Shown: piece after piece, positions 13,923 through 22,499 of the stretch | Layout of the letters: every line of letters begins with the position of its first letter | How positions within the stretch are numbered: the stretch's first letter is position 1 | Virus record (IMG/VR): IMGVR_UViG_3300050821_023988 | Span: 1 to 24,927 of that record | From: a virus | Length of the DNA: 24,927 nt | Reading direction: 5' to 3' (one strand) | The notes under the pieces: generated by a model | What the model was told of the DNA's origin: nothing | What the model saw: only the letters and a program-made list of their open reading frames with translations | Database searches by the model: none | Translations under genes and position numbers: made by a program

Positions 13923-15485
13923 TTAAGTCGCTTGTCCGGTGGGGAGGGTCTGGACGGACACCTGGACCGTCTGTCCCCCTTCCACGTTAACAATGAACTT
14001 TTCGTTGATCGATTGATATTGTACCTGCGCGTCGGACTGGACGTAGCCGAGGCCGGTCCTGCTCGGCGGATTGTTCGATGTGTCGCAGATCACAGTGAAT
14101 GGCAGACTTCCATCAGTACTGCCAAGCAGACCCTGACTAAGCATGTTTTGCAGGAACGAGAGCTGACAGGAACGAATGCTGAGGAAAAGGTTGGCGTTGA
14201 TGACTTGTCCAACGTACTGGCCCATTCCTGCGGCGAGTGTAGCAGCGATGTAGTTAGTGAGGCGTGTATAGTTGTCGCCATTGGTAGCCTGATTGGATGA
14301 CGAGTTGAAGCCTCCGCGGACGCCCCAATAGGTTCCGCCAGGTTGCGGGTTACAGATCACGTCGATTCCCGATCCGAGCAACACCGCCAGATCCGCGGCG
14401 GAGTAGGAGGTGTTTTGACCCGAGCCGGGGGTGCCAGACCTTTGGCTACCGATAACGCAATAAATTTGCTTGTTCAGGCTCGATTGTTCTGGCGACAGGT
14501 TTGCGAGCCGGCCGGCAGCAAACCCTTGTGGGGAGACTAGCCGGATAGCACCATTTACTTGATCAGACCACCACAACCAGTCGCCGAACATTAACTTTGC
14601 GGAATAGCTGTCGAGACCCGTCTGCTGCATTACAGCGACAGCATTTTGGATTGTGTCGCCGGCTGGTCCGGTCAGGATCATATAGACGCCTTCCTGGAGG
14701 CCGAACGCCGCCTGGGTTGTCCATTGATCAGGATCGTCCGAATCCGCCAGAACGGCGATACCGCACCCCTGTCCTCTCAGGGCGTACATTCCGGTGCGGG
14801 GAGGAATGTCCACGCCGATCAATTGCGCGGATGATACATTGGATCCGCCGTCGGAGCCTGGCGTGGTGGCGCCAAGCGTCGTAGCGAAAGCCGTTGGAGA
14901 CACAGTAGCACCACCAGCACTGGCGATTACAAGCTGTGACGGCCCACGCTGCGGACCTTGGCCCTGATTCACCGCTGCGGCGAGGGAGAGCCAAAACTGC
15001 GCCCCCGTGCCGCTGATATTGTCGTAGACCTCAGGCTGCAATCCCGGAAGCGCAGCTATCAATCGCCAGGTGTTTGCGCCGGAACCTGGCTGCAGCGTTA
15101 GTTTGACTTGGTTACCCAGCGAGCCCGTATAGAGTGCGGTGAACGTGGCGGTCGTTCCCGGGACAACTGTCTGCGCGGCCGTGTCGGTACCATCACTCAC
15201 TCGAACGCAACGGAAATTCTGGGCTCCCTGTTGAACCGCGGTGGCTACTTGGGTTCCCATGTCGTATTTTCTCGGAATAATCGGACCGAAGCCCTGCGCA
15301 TAATCTGCCATGGTCGCGACAATGACGGGCTGGGCGACGGGGCCCCAGGACGCAGCGCCGACAACGCCAAGCACATTGGTCGGAACCCCGTTCAGGACAA
15401 GGTTCTGAGGCGGCACTATCTGAACGTAAAGATCTGGCACCACAAGCGCCGTCGTATTGATGCTACCCTGCTGAACGATTGGCAT
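13923..15485 (-). CDS. Tail sheath protein
   Basis: A 520-residue protein with ATG at 15485 and an excellent ribosome binding site (AGGAGGAG about 9 bases upstream, inside the end of the 49-residue gene). The N-terminal arm and first domain read 'VVPDLYVQIVPPQNLVLNGVPTNVLGVVGAASWGP'. Two insertion domains are Gly/Ser/Thr-rich. The conserved C-terminal domain has 'NYTRLTNYIAATLAAGMGQYVGQVIN' and 'RSCQLSFLQNMLSQGLLG', ending 'YQSINEKFIVNVEGGQTVQVSVQT', the strand that completes the neighbour's sheet. Sheath hexamers contract to drive the tube through the envelope. This gene defines the phage as a contractile-tail (myovirus) type. No lesion is seen. Confidence 0.93.
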   Translation of the reverse strand: MPIVQQGSINTTALVVPDLYVQIVPPQNLVLNGVPTNVLGVVGAASWGPVAQPVIVATMADYAQGFGPIIPRKYDMGTQVATAVQQGAQNFRCVRVSDGTDTAAQTVVPGTTATFTALYTGSLGNQVKLTLQPGSGANTWRLIAALPGLQPEVYDNISGTGAQFWLSLAAAVNQGQGPQRGPSQLVIASAGGATVSPTAFATTLGATTPGSDGGSNVSSAQLIGVDIPPRTGMYALRGQGCGIAVLADSDDPDQWTTQAAFGLQEGVYMILTGPAGDTIQNAVAVMQQTGLDSYSAKLMFGDWLWWSDQVNGAIRLVSPQGFAAGRLANLSPEQSSLNKQIYCVIGSQRSGTPGSGQNTSYSAADLAVLLGSGIDVICNPQPGGTYWGVRGGFNSSSNQATNGDNYTRLTNYIAATLAAGMGQYVGQVINANLFLSIRSCQLSFLQNMLSQGLLGSTDGSLPFTVICDTSNNPPSRTGLGYVQSDAQVQYQSINEKFIVNVEGGQTVQVSVQTLPTGQAT

Positions 15486-15490
15486 TTATA

Positions 15491-15640
15491 TTAGACTCCT
15501 CCTGGCATGCGTGCGGCTACCCGGACAACATAATGGGCGCGTTCGCCGCTAAGGATAGTGGCGATGCGCGCGGAATCAGTGATTACGTCACCCCGCGAAA
15601 GACCATCGAACGGCCTTACCACGACCAAATGCATTTCCAT
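15491..15640 (-). CDS. 49-residue conserved-looking phage micro-protein before the sheath
   Basis: A small ORF from ATG 15640 (GGAG nearby) to TAA 15493-15491, filling most of the gap before the sheath. Sequence features: 'MEMHLVVVRPFDGLSRGDVI', a central 'DSARIATILSGERAHYVVRV', ending 'AARMPGGV'. It has the look of a compact beta barrel: 'VVRPF-G-x-x-RGD', then a helix, then 'YVVRV', reminiscent of small SH3/KOW-like folds. I recall similar small proteins beside tail sheath genes of alphaproteobacterial phages but know no function. Its last codons contain the sheath ribosome binding site, so the two are probably co-translated. A tail initiation or neck role is possible; that is speculation. 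Confidence 0.7.
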   Translation of the reverse strand: MEMHLVVVRPFDGLSRGDVITDSARIATILSGERAHYVVRVAARMPGGV

Positions 15641-15653
15641 GAAGGCTCCAAGA

Positions 15654-16463
15654 TTAGGTAGTGAAGGTACCGGCGTTTAAGACAAGCTCTCCGAATAGCA
15701 TCGCAGGATGCAGAGCCGTGATTATCGTCGGATACTCCACGTCGTATAGGAGATCACGGCGATAGAGCAGTGCATCCTGGGATTGATCAAACACAAGTGT
15801 CCCACGATATTGCAGTCGACCTTGGGAGCCATCGGCCAAGTCAATGAACTGACAACCGGCAAGCAGCAGATCAACTGCCGATGCCGACACGTCTCGAGTA
15901 GCGGGGGTGGGGCACCAGCACGTAATACGAAATTCCTGTTTTTGCCGCCGCGCTTCCTGCATAACTGAAGCGCTGGCGACCACACGCGCAAGTACAGTGC
16001 CAGCACCGGGGATTGTTAGTACGGCGCCTGACATATTGACAATCCAGTCGGCGCGGATGGACGTTGCTAGATTAGCGGCTACGGTTGACGGAGTGTCACT
16101 GGCCTGGGAGCAATATACGTAACTGGCTTGGTTCACTAGGATTCCAACGAGCTGTCCTGGACCCGCGGTGCCACCGATAGTGACCGAGACGCCAGAAACC
16201 GATGCGGTGAGCGTTGTCTGCGTTGGGGAACCATGCCATTGCTGCGAATACCGGCTTGTGTTGTGTCCTGGCTCGCCCCGTGGAAAGATTGTGACATTAA
16301 TTACGCCAGCTGCGAGATCTGCGTTCAGCGCCGCCGAATTCGGCCATCCGCGATATATCCGGCAATTTGGCCCAGGAAGGCTCGGCGAGCCCGATCCGTT
16401 CGGATATATAGCACTTGCAGCCAGCGCTACCAACGCGTTCTCCACGTCTGACTGGTCAGCCAT
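15654..16463 (-). CDS. Putative neck/tail terminator protein
   Basis: I prefer ATG 16463 (269 residues), which overlaps the upstream stop by one base (TGATG), to the longer TTG start at 16496. The N-terminus reads 'MADQSDVENALVALAASAIYPNG', then 'CRIYRGWPNSAALNADLAAGVINVTIFP' and 'HNTSRYSQQW'. A middle domain ('VSGVSVTIGGTAGPGQLVGILVNQASYVYC') looks like an inserted Ig-like or adhesion module. The C-terminal part has 'CWCPTPATRDVSASAVDLLLA' and 'DLLYDVEYPTII'. The beginning and end together resemble tail terminator or completion proteins, with the beta-rich insert between. Position between head-closure genes and the sheath fits. Identification is by context; the family name is uncertain. Confidence 0.55.
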   Translation of the reverse strand: MADQSDVENALVALAASAIYPNGSGSPSLPGPNCRIYRGWPNSAALNADLAAGVINVTIFPRGEPGHNTSRYSQQWHGSPTQTTLTASVSGVSVTIGGTAGPGQLVGILVNQASYVYCSQASDTPSTVAANLATSIRADWIVNMSGAVLTIPGAGTVLARVVASASVMQEARRQKQEFRITCWCPTPATRDVSASAVDLLLAGCQFIDLADGSQGRLQYRGTLVFDQSQDALLYRRDLLYDVEYPTIITALHPAMLFGELVLNAGTFTT

Positions 16464-17107
16464 CAGGTCGTCGCCTGTCTCACAGCCAATCGCCAACCCA
16501 GATCAGTCAGTTCTGTGGTCGCAACAATACCGCTGCGCCCGAGATCATCGGACATCAAATCGGCAGTCTGTAAAACAACACCTAGGCAGACTGGAATCAA
16601 GACCGTCCAATATGAGACCGAGATATCATTGGGTAGGTCGGCGAGAGGGCGACCTTCTCTCGTCGCGACCAGCACGCTCGCAGGCCAGTCAGTCATGAGT
16701 GGAATGACATTTGCTGCCGTCACGCCGCCATATGTGTTCACGCCTGTGCTTGTTTGCGCTGCGGGGCGAGTAAACGAGACCACCCGATTGGCCTGCACGC
16801 AAAGAACGGGCAGCAGGTTCTGCTGCGCGGCAATAAACCAAGTAACGTCCTGCTGGACGAGATAGTCGCCGGGACGCGTGTATGCGGCATCGAACACGCC
16901 GCACCAAATGGCGGTTCCATACGCATTCGGCCGGGCAAACTTCCCATCAAGACCACTGAACGCCGCATGAAGCCGAAGAAATCTGTTGCAAGCCGCGAGT
17001 GGATTTCCGGCTCCGCATGGTCGGTATGCGCTGGTCGGCGCGCCGATTGCTCGCGCTGCAACATTCAGACCCCAACGAATGCGGTCTTCGAGTCGAGCAG
17101 ATTCCAT
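16463..17107 (-). CDS. Putative head-closure / neck protein
   Basis: A 214-residue protein with ATG at 17107, one base after the previous stop (TGAAATG). It begins 'MESARLEDRIRWGLNVAARAIGAPTSAYRP', then 'DGKFARPNAYGTAIWCGVFDAAYTRPGDYLVQQDVTWFIAAQQNLLPVLCVQANRVVSFTRP'. The wording 'T-x-PGDYLV-QQ-D-x-TWFIAAQ-x-LLP-x-LCV' is typical, in my recollection, of proteins in the head-closure position of alphaproteobacterial prophages. No enzymatic motif is visible. Placed between the connector and the tail-completion gene, it probably joins head to tail. Confidence 0.55.
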   Translation of the reverse strand: MESARLEDRIRWGLNVAARAIGAPTSAYRPCGAGNPLAACNRFLRLHAAFSGLDGKFARPNAYGTAIWCGVFDAAYTRPGDYLVQQDVTWFIAAQQNLLPVLCVQANRVVSFTRPAAQTSTGVNTYGGVTAANVIPLMTDWPASVLVATREGRPLADLPNDISVSYWTVLIPVCLGVVLQTADLMSDDLGRSGIVATTELTDLGWRLAVRQATT

Positions 17108-17108
17108 T

Positions 17109-17486
17109 TCAGACCACCAGTGTAATTCCGTAGTCAGTCAGCCAAGGTCCAGGCGGGATGCCGAGGAACGCGCATAGGCGCCGACGCCATTCGTCGAATA
17201 GCCGCATTCGATCGCGCGGTTCGTCGCGGTTCCTGGTCCACACTGCTGCAGTGTCCGTGTCGAGATTGTCAGCGGAGCGGGGGATAGCGATCTCCATGAC
17301 AGTTAACGTTCCGAGATAGCGTAGGAGGATGGTCATTTCCGAATCAGATAGGTTGTTAAGGCGGAATTCCAGCAAGCCGAAGACTTGATAGAAGCGCCAA
17401 TTGTCAAACCCAGTTGGCGCAGCACCATATGCGGGATACCCGCAAAAGCGCCGAGCATCAGTCTTTTGGGCGTCTGTTATCGTCAT
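17109..17486 (-). CDS. Putative head-tail connector protein
   Basis: A 125-residue protein with ATG at 17486. It is mainly helical with 'TDARRFCGYPAYG', 'FYQVFGLLEFRLNNLSDSEMTILLRYLGTL', 'DNLDTDTAAVWTRNRDEPRDRMRLFDEWRRRLCAFLGIPPGP'. The size, helical content and the 'R-x-x-FDEWRRRLCAFLGIPPGP' ending fit small connector proteins that bind the portal ring. It is the first gene after the capsid gap and is followed closely by the neck genes. The functional call rests on position and general build, not a known motif. Confidence 0.55.
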   Translation of the reverse strand: MTITDAQKTDARRFCGYPAYGAAPTGFDNWRFYQVFGLLEFRLNNLSDSEMTILLRYLGTLTVMEIAIPRSADNLDTDTAAVWTRNRDEPRDRMRLFDEWRRRLCAFLGIPPGPWLTDYGITLVV

Positions 17487-17792
17487 TGAAGGTACGACTC
17501 ATCGTTGCGCGGAAGAGAACGTAGGTGGAACACTGACGAGCAAGAGACCAGCACACGTGATTATCGAGTTGATCGGCAATATAACACCTAATACGACGAG
17601 GCTGGCGCATCAACTGATACTGGAGGGTGTGGCTGATTAGCTATTCATAAGCCGTAGCCGCCGTCACTCCCGTTTATCGAGCCCATTACTTGAGACAAAC
17701 CAATGGGTGTGAGTTTTGTGAAGATGTTCAGCCCCCGTTGGATGGAAGCGGGTTAGCAATTCCGATTGAGATCTTCACTTAAACTTTCTGCA
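17487..17792. other. 306-base gap between capsid and connector genes; no gene recognised
   Basis: This is the largest gap in the phage operon apart from the IS debris. Short frames occur on both strands, including a plus-strand frame that ends at 17640 and overlaps the connector gene in antisense, but none has a ribosome binding site and recognisable sequence. I see no strong hairpin plus T-run. It may be a decayed small gene, or the untranslated leader of a separate connector-tail transcript. Confidence 0.5.
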
Positions 17793-19112
17793 TCAGCCGA
17801 TATGCTCCACCATCACGGCACGCTTGTAGGTCGCGTTTGTGGCAGTGGAGATCGTGCTCGAGTTCGTCGTCGTATCTGATGGAGCGCAGAACCCCCCCAT
17901 CCAATACCAGGACTGGGCGATGATCTGCTGTAACCGGTCGATCGGCTCGCGCGTAACCATAGCCACCCCATCGACTACGACGACAATTGAATCCTTGGGA
18001 GCTACGTCGTCGGCGGCCATGCCAGCAAAGTCGCCTTCGACCAACGCGCCCTGTCCACAAATGATTGGCCGGCGCACCATGAGGCCCGCTATAGTCGGGT
18101 GTGGCTGCACGAATGCCTCGGTAGTGGGCATAAATCTTAGACCCAGAAAATCGTTGGTCATTCCTTGGCGAAATACCTGGTTAGCTGAAGTCGCGCCCTG
18201 GAAGAGTTGCTTAAAATCGGGATCTGCAAAGAGCTGTCGAGCAGAGACCGGATCTAAGTAGCAGTTGTACGAGCCGTCGATCTCGGGCACGGCGTTCATG
18301 CGCAACTTCGATACTGCATCGAGTAGGTTCGACATTGCAAGCGTATCTGTCGCGACGATCTGTGACGTATTGCTGCGTTGCGACGGTCGGACAATCACGC
18401 ATGCATTCGCGGCGGTTACCGTGTTGCCGGCAGTGCCGTCACTAACGAGGACGTTATTCGAAAACGTCAATACACCAGATATACCGTTAGGAGCAGTGGA
18501 AACGGTGCCATTTGGCGCAGCTCCTATCAGCGTATAGGTATCCGAACCCACCGTGACTGACAGGGTATTCGAGCTGCTGATCGGTTGTTGCACGCCGTTG
18601 ACAAAGGCAGTTTGAAAACCACGGATATCGTCAACTGACACCGATGGGCCAGCGCTGCTAAGCGTAGTGACCACACGTGTGTTGCCTCCAAAATACGCGT
18701 TGAATAGAGCATTTCGGGCTAGTTCGTCAAGACTGCGTGCGGCTTGCTCGCCGTTGACATAGGCGTTCTGCAGGAATTGCGAGGCGATCCCGACTCTGGC
18801 GGTCACCATGTTTAGGTCTGTTGTCGCCGCATAGTGATTGATTGTAATCGTGTATTGTTCCACGCTCCACGTGGTCGGCGTCAGGCCGTTGTCGAAATTT
18901 GTATTCGTGGCGGGTGCCAGGGGAGTTGTCACAGTCGGCTTTAGCCCGACCCGCGTCTTGGTGAGGGTCTCACCGATTCCCACAGCAAACGCTTCTCTAT
19001 CTGCGCACGCTCGATAGCCAAGCCGTGAACGCAGCGCTTGCTCAAATTCACGTTCCAGAAAGCCCTGCTGAATGATCGGCTGCAAAGCTAGTGGAAAATT
19101 TTGAATCCCCAT
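17793..19112 (-). CDS. Major capsid protein
   Basis: A 439-residue protein with ATG at 19112 (an 'AAAGGGG' tract just upstream). It begins 'MGIQNFPLALQPIIQQGFLEREFEQALRSRLGYR', then 'FAVGIGETLTKTRVGLKPTVTTPL' and 'WSVEQYTITINHYAATTDLNMVTARVGIASQF', a layout typical of HK97-fold coats of the P22 / N4-gp56 group. A central domain of ~100 residues ('VTVGSDTYTLIGAAPNGTV...') looks like an insertion domain. Later come 'YNCYLDPVSARQLFADPDFKQLFQGATSANQVFRQGMTNDFLGLRFMPTTEAF' and 'IVVVVDGVAMVTREPI'. It follows the scaffold-like gene. The gene looks intact. Confidence 0.85.
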   Translation of the reverse strand: MGIQNFPLALQPIIQQGFLEREFEQALRSRLGYRACADREAFAVGIGETLTKTRVGLKPTVTTPLAPATNTNFDNGLTPTTWSVEQYTITINHYAATTDLNMVTARVGIASQFLQNAYVNGEQAARSLDELARNALFNAYFGGNTRVVTTLSSAGPSVSVDDIRGFQTAFVNGVQQPISSSNTLSVTVGSDTYTLIGAAPNGTVSTAPNGISGVLTFSNNVLVSDGTAGNTVTAANACVIVRPSQRSNTSQIVATDTLAMSNLLDAVSKLRMNAVPEIDGSYNCYLDPVSARQLFADPDFKQLFQGATSANQVFRQGMTNDFLGLRFMPTTEAFVQPHPTIAGLMVRRPIICGQGALVEGDFAGMAADDVAPKDSIVVVVDGVAMVTREPIDRLQQIIAQSWYWMGGFCAPSDTTTNSSTISTATNATYKRAVMVEHIG

Positions 19113-19155
19113 AGAAGGCCCCTTTTATGTACCGTGAGAAAGTACGGCTTTGATG

Positions 19156-19566
19156 TTAAAGCCGCTGCCTGAGAAGCGCCGCTCGAGCGATAGCATACTC
19201 CGTCCTGGTCATCTCAGTTGCGTGCTTTTGGCGCGGCGCCTGCGCCAAAGGTGCGCTCATTGGGTTCGAAGATGATGATGTCCCGAACAACCAGGGCTTG
19301 GCTTTCTTGAACTGCGCCATAAGTCCTGGCGCGTCATCGATCTCTCCCTTTTCATTAAGCTTCACTGTCGAAAGATCCAGCAGTTTGAGGCCATCCAAAT
19401 CGATCATTCCTGCGCGGATGGCTTCCGCCTTCATCTCGGCACGGATCAAGCGTGTATCCGACTGTTGTTGAAGGTCGGACAATTTGAGCTCAAGGAGTTC
19501 CGCGCGAGCACGTAGCTCATCGACAGGATTGGCGCTCGGCTCGGCCACAGGCACATCTTCTGTCAT
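19156..19566 (-). CDS. Putative capsid scaffolding protein
   Basis: A 136-residue protein with ATG at 19566, overlapping the portal stop by one base (TAATG). Residues ~14-50 are a charged helix likely to form a coiled coil ('DELRARAELLELKLSDLQQQSDTRLIRAEMKAEAIRAG'). Then comes 'MIDLDGLKLLDLSTVKLNEKGEIDDAPGLMAQFKKAKPWLFG', matching the 'LLD...V......G.I.D...L...KP.LF' pattern of GP20-like scaffolds, and a basic helical C-terminus ('EYAIARAALLRQRL') that may bind the coat. Position between portal and coat is standard for scaffolds. No protease motif is present. Confidence 0.75.
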   Translation of the reverse strand: MTEDVPVAEPSANPVDELRARAELLELKLSDLQQQSDTRLIRAEMKAEAIRAGMIDLDGLKLLDLSTVKLNEKGEIDDAPGLMAQFKKAKPWLFGTSSSSNPMSAPLAQAPRQKHATEMTRTEYAIARAALLRQRL

Positions 19567-20981
19567 TAAACCATCCTAGTGTTGCGATCCGCTGCAATAC
19601 CAACAAGCTCGCCGGGAACGTCTTCAATGTCGAATGTGTCGGCGATGGCCTTTACCGCCGTTTCCCTGCTTATCAAGCCAGCCGAGACAAGGGTTGTCAG
19701 GGTTTGTGCGTCTTTCTGACGGTCATCAGCCGTAGGCGGATACCAGCGCGGCCATTTAATCGACAAACGCGCGGATGTGTCGAGGTCCGGCACGTCTCTT
19801 TCCATCACTCGCAATCGGTACACTTTTGATGCGTGCAGGACCATCCGCGCGAGGCGGAGCAAAGCAGTTTCGCCGTAACTTATGCGCAAATTATCAGCGA
19901 GCCATAACAGACCCTGGTTCATGAGTTCGAGAGCCCGGCCTGACTGGGCGGCCGTTAGACGATCGGCATTGGCGCGGTTCCCATGCACACTTTCCAAGGC
20001 CAGCTCGCGCAAGGTTCTTACGTACTCCATGACTGCCGTGGATGCCGTGCCGCCGATTTCAAGTAGTTTCGCGTCGCCCTTTTCGCTTACTACAAGTGCA
20101 TTGCTTGCGCCCTTGACGATCTGGAGGTCGCTGGTAGCCGGCTCTTTGATCAATAGGGTTGGATCGCTGCTGTACTTTAACCCGCGACCTGCTTGGCTGA
20201 GTTGATAGTCGATCTCTATCTGTGTTTCAACCGCCGCCCGAAATGTGCAGGCTCCCTCATTTGGATCCCCGGTCGCCGAGCCGCCAGGTAGGTTCCGTAC
20301 CCACACCATTGGTACAAAGCCAAGACCATGTCTGACACTCCGCCGCAGATCTACTTCTGATACATTCGCGCTATCGACGGCAATCGGAATGAACCATGTT
20401 TCATGTTCAGCGTCCCACTGACGTTCAAACCAATAGTCGATCTCAGGAGCGGGAATTTCGTAGCCGCTTTCGACCAGTCTCTGCCCAGGGACCTTGTATC
20501 TCTCGATGACCCGTGATAGAGAGTCCGGGGTCGCTGTATCCCAGACTGGCACGAGATATGTGGTATCCAGCACCTGAAAGAATACACGTCCGCGAAGGAC
20601 GCGCATAAGAATTACGACAGAGCCTACCGACCCACGAATCGCTGCCTCTATCATAACCTGGTTCAGACGCGCCTCTTTGGTAATGTCCGAGAGAACCGAC
20701 AGGATGTCTGGATCTGGGCAGTCGATGGTTGGAAAGTGGCCCTCGCTGAACAGGAGGGACACGCTATCCTCGACGACGACGCGGGACAGACCGTAGCGTA
20801 CGCTAGGCCGGCGATTGCGGAGTGGAATATAATCGCCTCCAGGGCTGCGCTCTTCGTGGAAGTGATATGGCAAAACGTCATACAGTGTTCCGTCCAGGAC
20901 CCGATGTAGGATGTCGAGCATTCGCGTCCGTGACGAATAATCAGGGTCACGAGGGATCAGATTGCAGATCGTGTCGAACAT
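19566..20981 (-). CDS. Portal protein (SPP1 gp6-like group)
   Basis: A 471-residue protein with ATG at 20981. Features: 'RMLDILHRVLDGTLYDVLPYHFHEER', 'YIPLRNRRPSVRYGLSRVVVEDSVSLLFSEGHFP', 'MIEAAIRGSVGSVVILMRVLRGRVFFQVLDTTYLVPVWD', and 'VWVRNLPGGSATGDPNEGACTFRAAVETQIEIDYQLSQAGRG'. The C-terminal crown-like part includes 'LTAAQSGRALELMNQGLLWLADNLRISYG' and 'DRQKDAQTLTTLVSAGLISRETAVKAIAD', a typical portal ending. The dodecamer would form the DNA gate at one capsid vertex and receive the terminase. It lies directly after terminase. Confidence 0.85.
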   Translation of the reverse strand: MFDTICNLIPRDPDYSSRTRMLDILHRVLDGTLYDVLPYHFHEERSPGGDYIPLRNRRPSVRYGLSRVVVEDSVSLLFSEGHFPTIDCPDPDILSVLSDITKEARLNQVMIEAAIRGSVGSVVILMRVLRGRVFFQVLDTTYLVPVWDTATPDSLSRVIERYKVPGQRLVESGYEIPAPEIDYWFERQWDAEHETWFIPIAVDSANVSEVDLRRSVRHGLGFVPMVWVRNLPGGSATGDPNEGACTFRAAVETQIEIDYQLSQAGRGLKYSSDPTLLIKEPATSDLQIVKGASNALVVSEKGDAKLLEIGGTASTAVMEYVRTLRELALESVHGNRANADRLTAAQSGRALELMNQGLLWLADNLRISYGETALLRLARMVLHASKVYRLRVMERDVPDLDTSARLSIKWPRWYPPTADDRQKDAQTLTTLVSAGLISRETAVKAIADTFDIEDVPGELVGIAADRNTRMV

Positions 20982-21027
20982 CTTAGCCTTTTATCTAGTG
21001 TTTAAGCAGCGAGGTCTGTCTTCGGAA

Positions 21028-22410
21028 TCATCGCTCTATGTATGGGACCGCGAGAGCCCGAGCCGGGAGGCCAATATCCAACAGCATCATAAAAGCGCGC
21101 GACAACGCATCGACCTGGTCGTCTTTGCGGCCGTAGGGAAAATCACGCAATTCCTCGATAAATGCGTGGTTCCAGTTCGCCCGAACAAGACTAATGTTGC
21201 CAGCCTCGAGCTGAGCAGCAACCGGGGCTGCCCTGGTCGCCTTTGCACCGGTTTCACGCGACGAAACCACATGAAAGCCGGCGAGCTGTGCGGTAAGATA
21301 GGTGACTTGGCTCTTGCCCGCTTGGCCCGGATCCTTGGGAAGACCGATGGTTACGCCACGTCCGTCGGCCCGTGCGGTTGTTGCGATGATGTCTCCCACT
21401 TCATGGGGACTCCCGCGCAACCGTACGACATCCAGGATCGTGTACCGTCCCGATCCATGCCGAGTGAGTTTGACGCCAACGGTCCAGTCGGGGTCGTTGC
21501 GCCCTGTGACTGCTGTGGAGGCGAGATCCCATGCCCGCACACAGGGGATAGATGGGTCGGGCCGTGGCACATCTATGAACTCCAGGCAGGGGACCTTGAA
21601 CAATGTTCCTGAGGCAGGCCGCGGCGACTGCTGAAACTGCGCCAGCCATGCGCGTTCGCCGACGGATGTGCGACGACGCAATAGCCCTTGGATGTCTTCC
21701 CATTCCGGCCAGAGAGGCTCGCCAGGGGAACGGCGCAGTTGATCTTCCTCCTCCGCTAACGCTGGCAGCTTCAAGCAACGCCATCCACTTGGGTCTTGTT
21801 CAAGTAAGCGGCCACAAAGGTCGTCCTGATGCCAGCGCGTCATAATCAACACAATGCGGGCCTTCGGCTTCAAGCGCGGAATTAGGTCCGAACGAAACCA
21901 CTCCCAAATCCGGTCCCGATGGATAAGGCTGTCCGCCTCGGCTTGTGATTTAACTGGATCGTCGATTATCGCCAGATCGGCCCGACGTCCAATCATCGCT
22001 CCGCGGATACCGACCGCATAATATTCTCCGCCCGACGAGGTTGACCAGTGCGCATTAGCGCGATCCTGGACCGCTATGCCATATCCGAGCGATTGCGCTT
22101 CCTCTACTATAACGGAGCGGGCCCGTCGCCCGAAATACATTGCAAGGCCTGCAGTGTGCGATGCTGCGATAATCGAGTCTCTTGGATGTTGTGTGAACCA
22201 CCAGGCCGGGAAAAGGATCGATGTATAGGTTGATTTCGCCGATCCCGGTGGCATCTGCACCATCAGTCGATCTGTATCTCCACGACTGAGTGCTTCCAGT
22301 TCATCCATGAGCAGGCGATGATGCTTTGCCGGGTTCTGGCCACAACCGCGGATCGCTATCTCGGCCCATTCCAACAAGTTGCGACGGGTCTGATCTGGGG
22401 GGATTACCAT
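21028..22410 (-). CDS. terL: Terminase large subunit
   Basis: A 460-residue protein of typical length with ATG at 22410. ATPase motifs: Walker A 'MPPGSAKST' (residues 53-61), Walker B 'LAIIDDP' (146-152), and coupling motif 'TRWHQDD' (191-197). Nuclease domain: 'RAWDLAST' with Asp295, 'GLPKDPGQAGKSQ' with Asp360, and 'GRKDDQVDALSRAF' with Asp431/Asp434. It packages DNA into the prohead through the portal. All expected catalytic residues are present, so the enzyme looks functional. It is the most upstream recognisable phage gene; no small terminase is evident before it. Confidence 0.95.
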   Translation of the reverse strand: MVIPPDQTRRNLLEWAEIAIRGCGQNPAKHHRLLMDELEALSRGDTDRLMVQMPPGSAKSTYTSILFPAWWFTQHPRDSIIAASHTAGLAMYFGRRARSVIVEEAQSLGYGIAVQDRANAHWSTSSGGEYYAVGIRGAMIGRRADLAIIDDPVKSQAEADSLIHRDRIWEWFRSDLIPRLKPKARIVLIMTRWHQDDLCGRLLEQDPSGWRCLKLPALAEEEDQLRRSPGEPLWPEWEDIQGLLRRRTSVGERAWLAQFQQSPRPASGTLFKVPCLEFIDVPRPDPSIPCVRAWDLASTAVTGRNDPDWTVGVKLTRHGSGRYTILDVVRLRGSPHEVGDIIATTARADGRGVTIGLPKDPGQAGKSQVTYLTAQLAGFHVVSSRETGAKATRAAPVAAQLEAGNISLVRANWNHAFIEELRDFPYGRKDDQVDALSRAFMMLLDIGLPARALAVPYIER

Positions 22411-22499
22411 CGCGCCACCGTCCGATGCACTTGGGGGCGTTCGGCCTCGTACCAGATCCGGGGCTCCTCGCGTCGGACCGGGTCGGCTGAGTTACTCAT
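22404..22499 (-). CDS. Possible 31-residue leader ORF overlapping terminase start
   Basis: ATG 22499 to TAA 22406-22404 encodes 31 residues rich in Arg, Glu and Pro with a 'RIWYEAERP' core. Its stop overlaps the terminase start (ATGGTAA), as in translational coupling. No clear ribosome binding site precedes it, and it is far too short to be a small terminase unless it is the C-terminal stub of one. It may be fortuitous. Confidence 0.2.
   Translation of the reverse strand: MSNSADPVRREEPRIWYEAERPQVHRTVARW

Noticed and set aside
17401-17640. Plus-strand ORF between capsid and connector
   Set aside because: Its first third is antisense to the connector gene, there is no ribosome binding site, and the strand is opposite to the operon.
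1-22410. R-type tailocin
   Set aside because: Terminase, portal, scaffold and capsid genes are present and look intact.
1-22410. RcGTA-type gene transfer agent
   Set aside because: RcGTA has a non-contractile tail; here sheath, gpJ, gpW and gpV define a contractile tail. A different GTA-like use cannot be excluded but has no support in the sequence.
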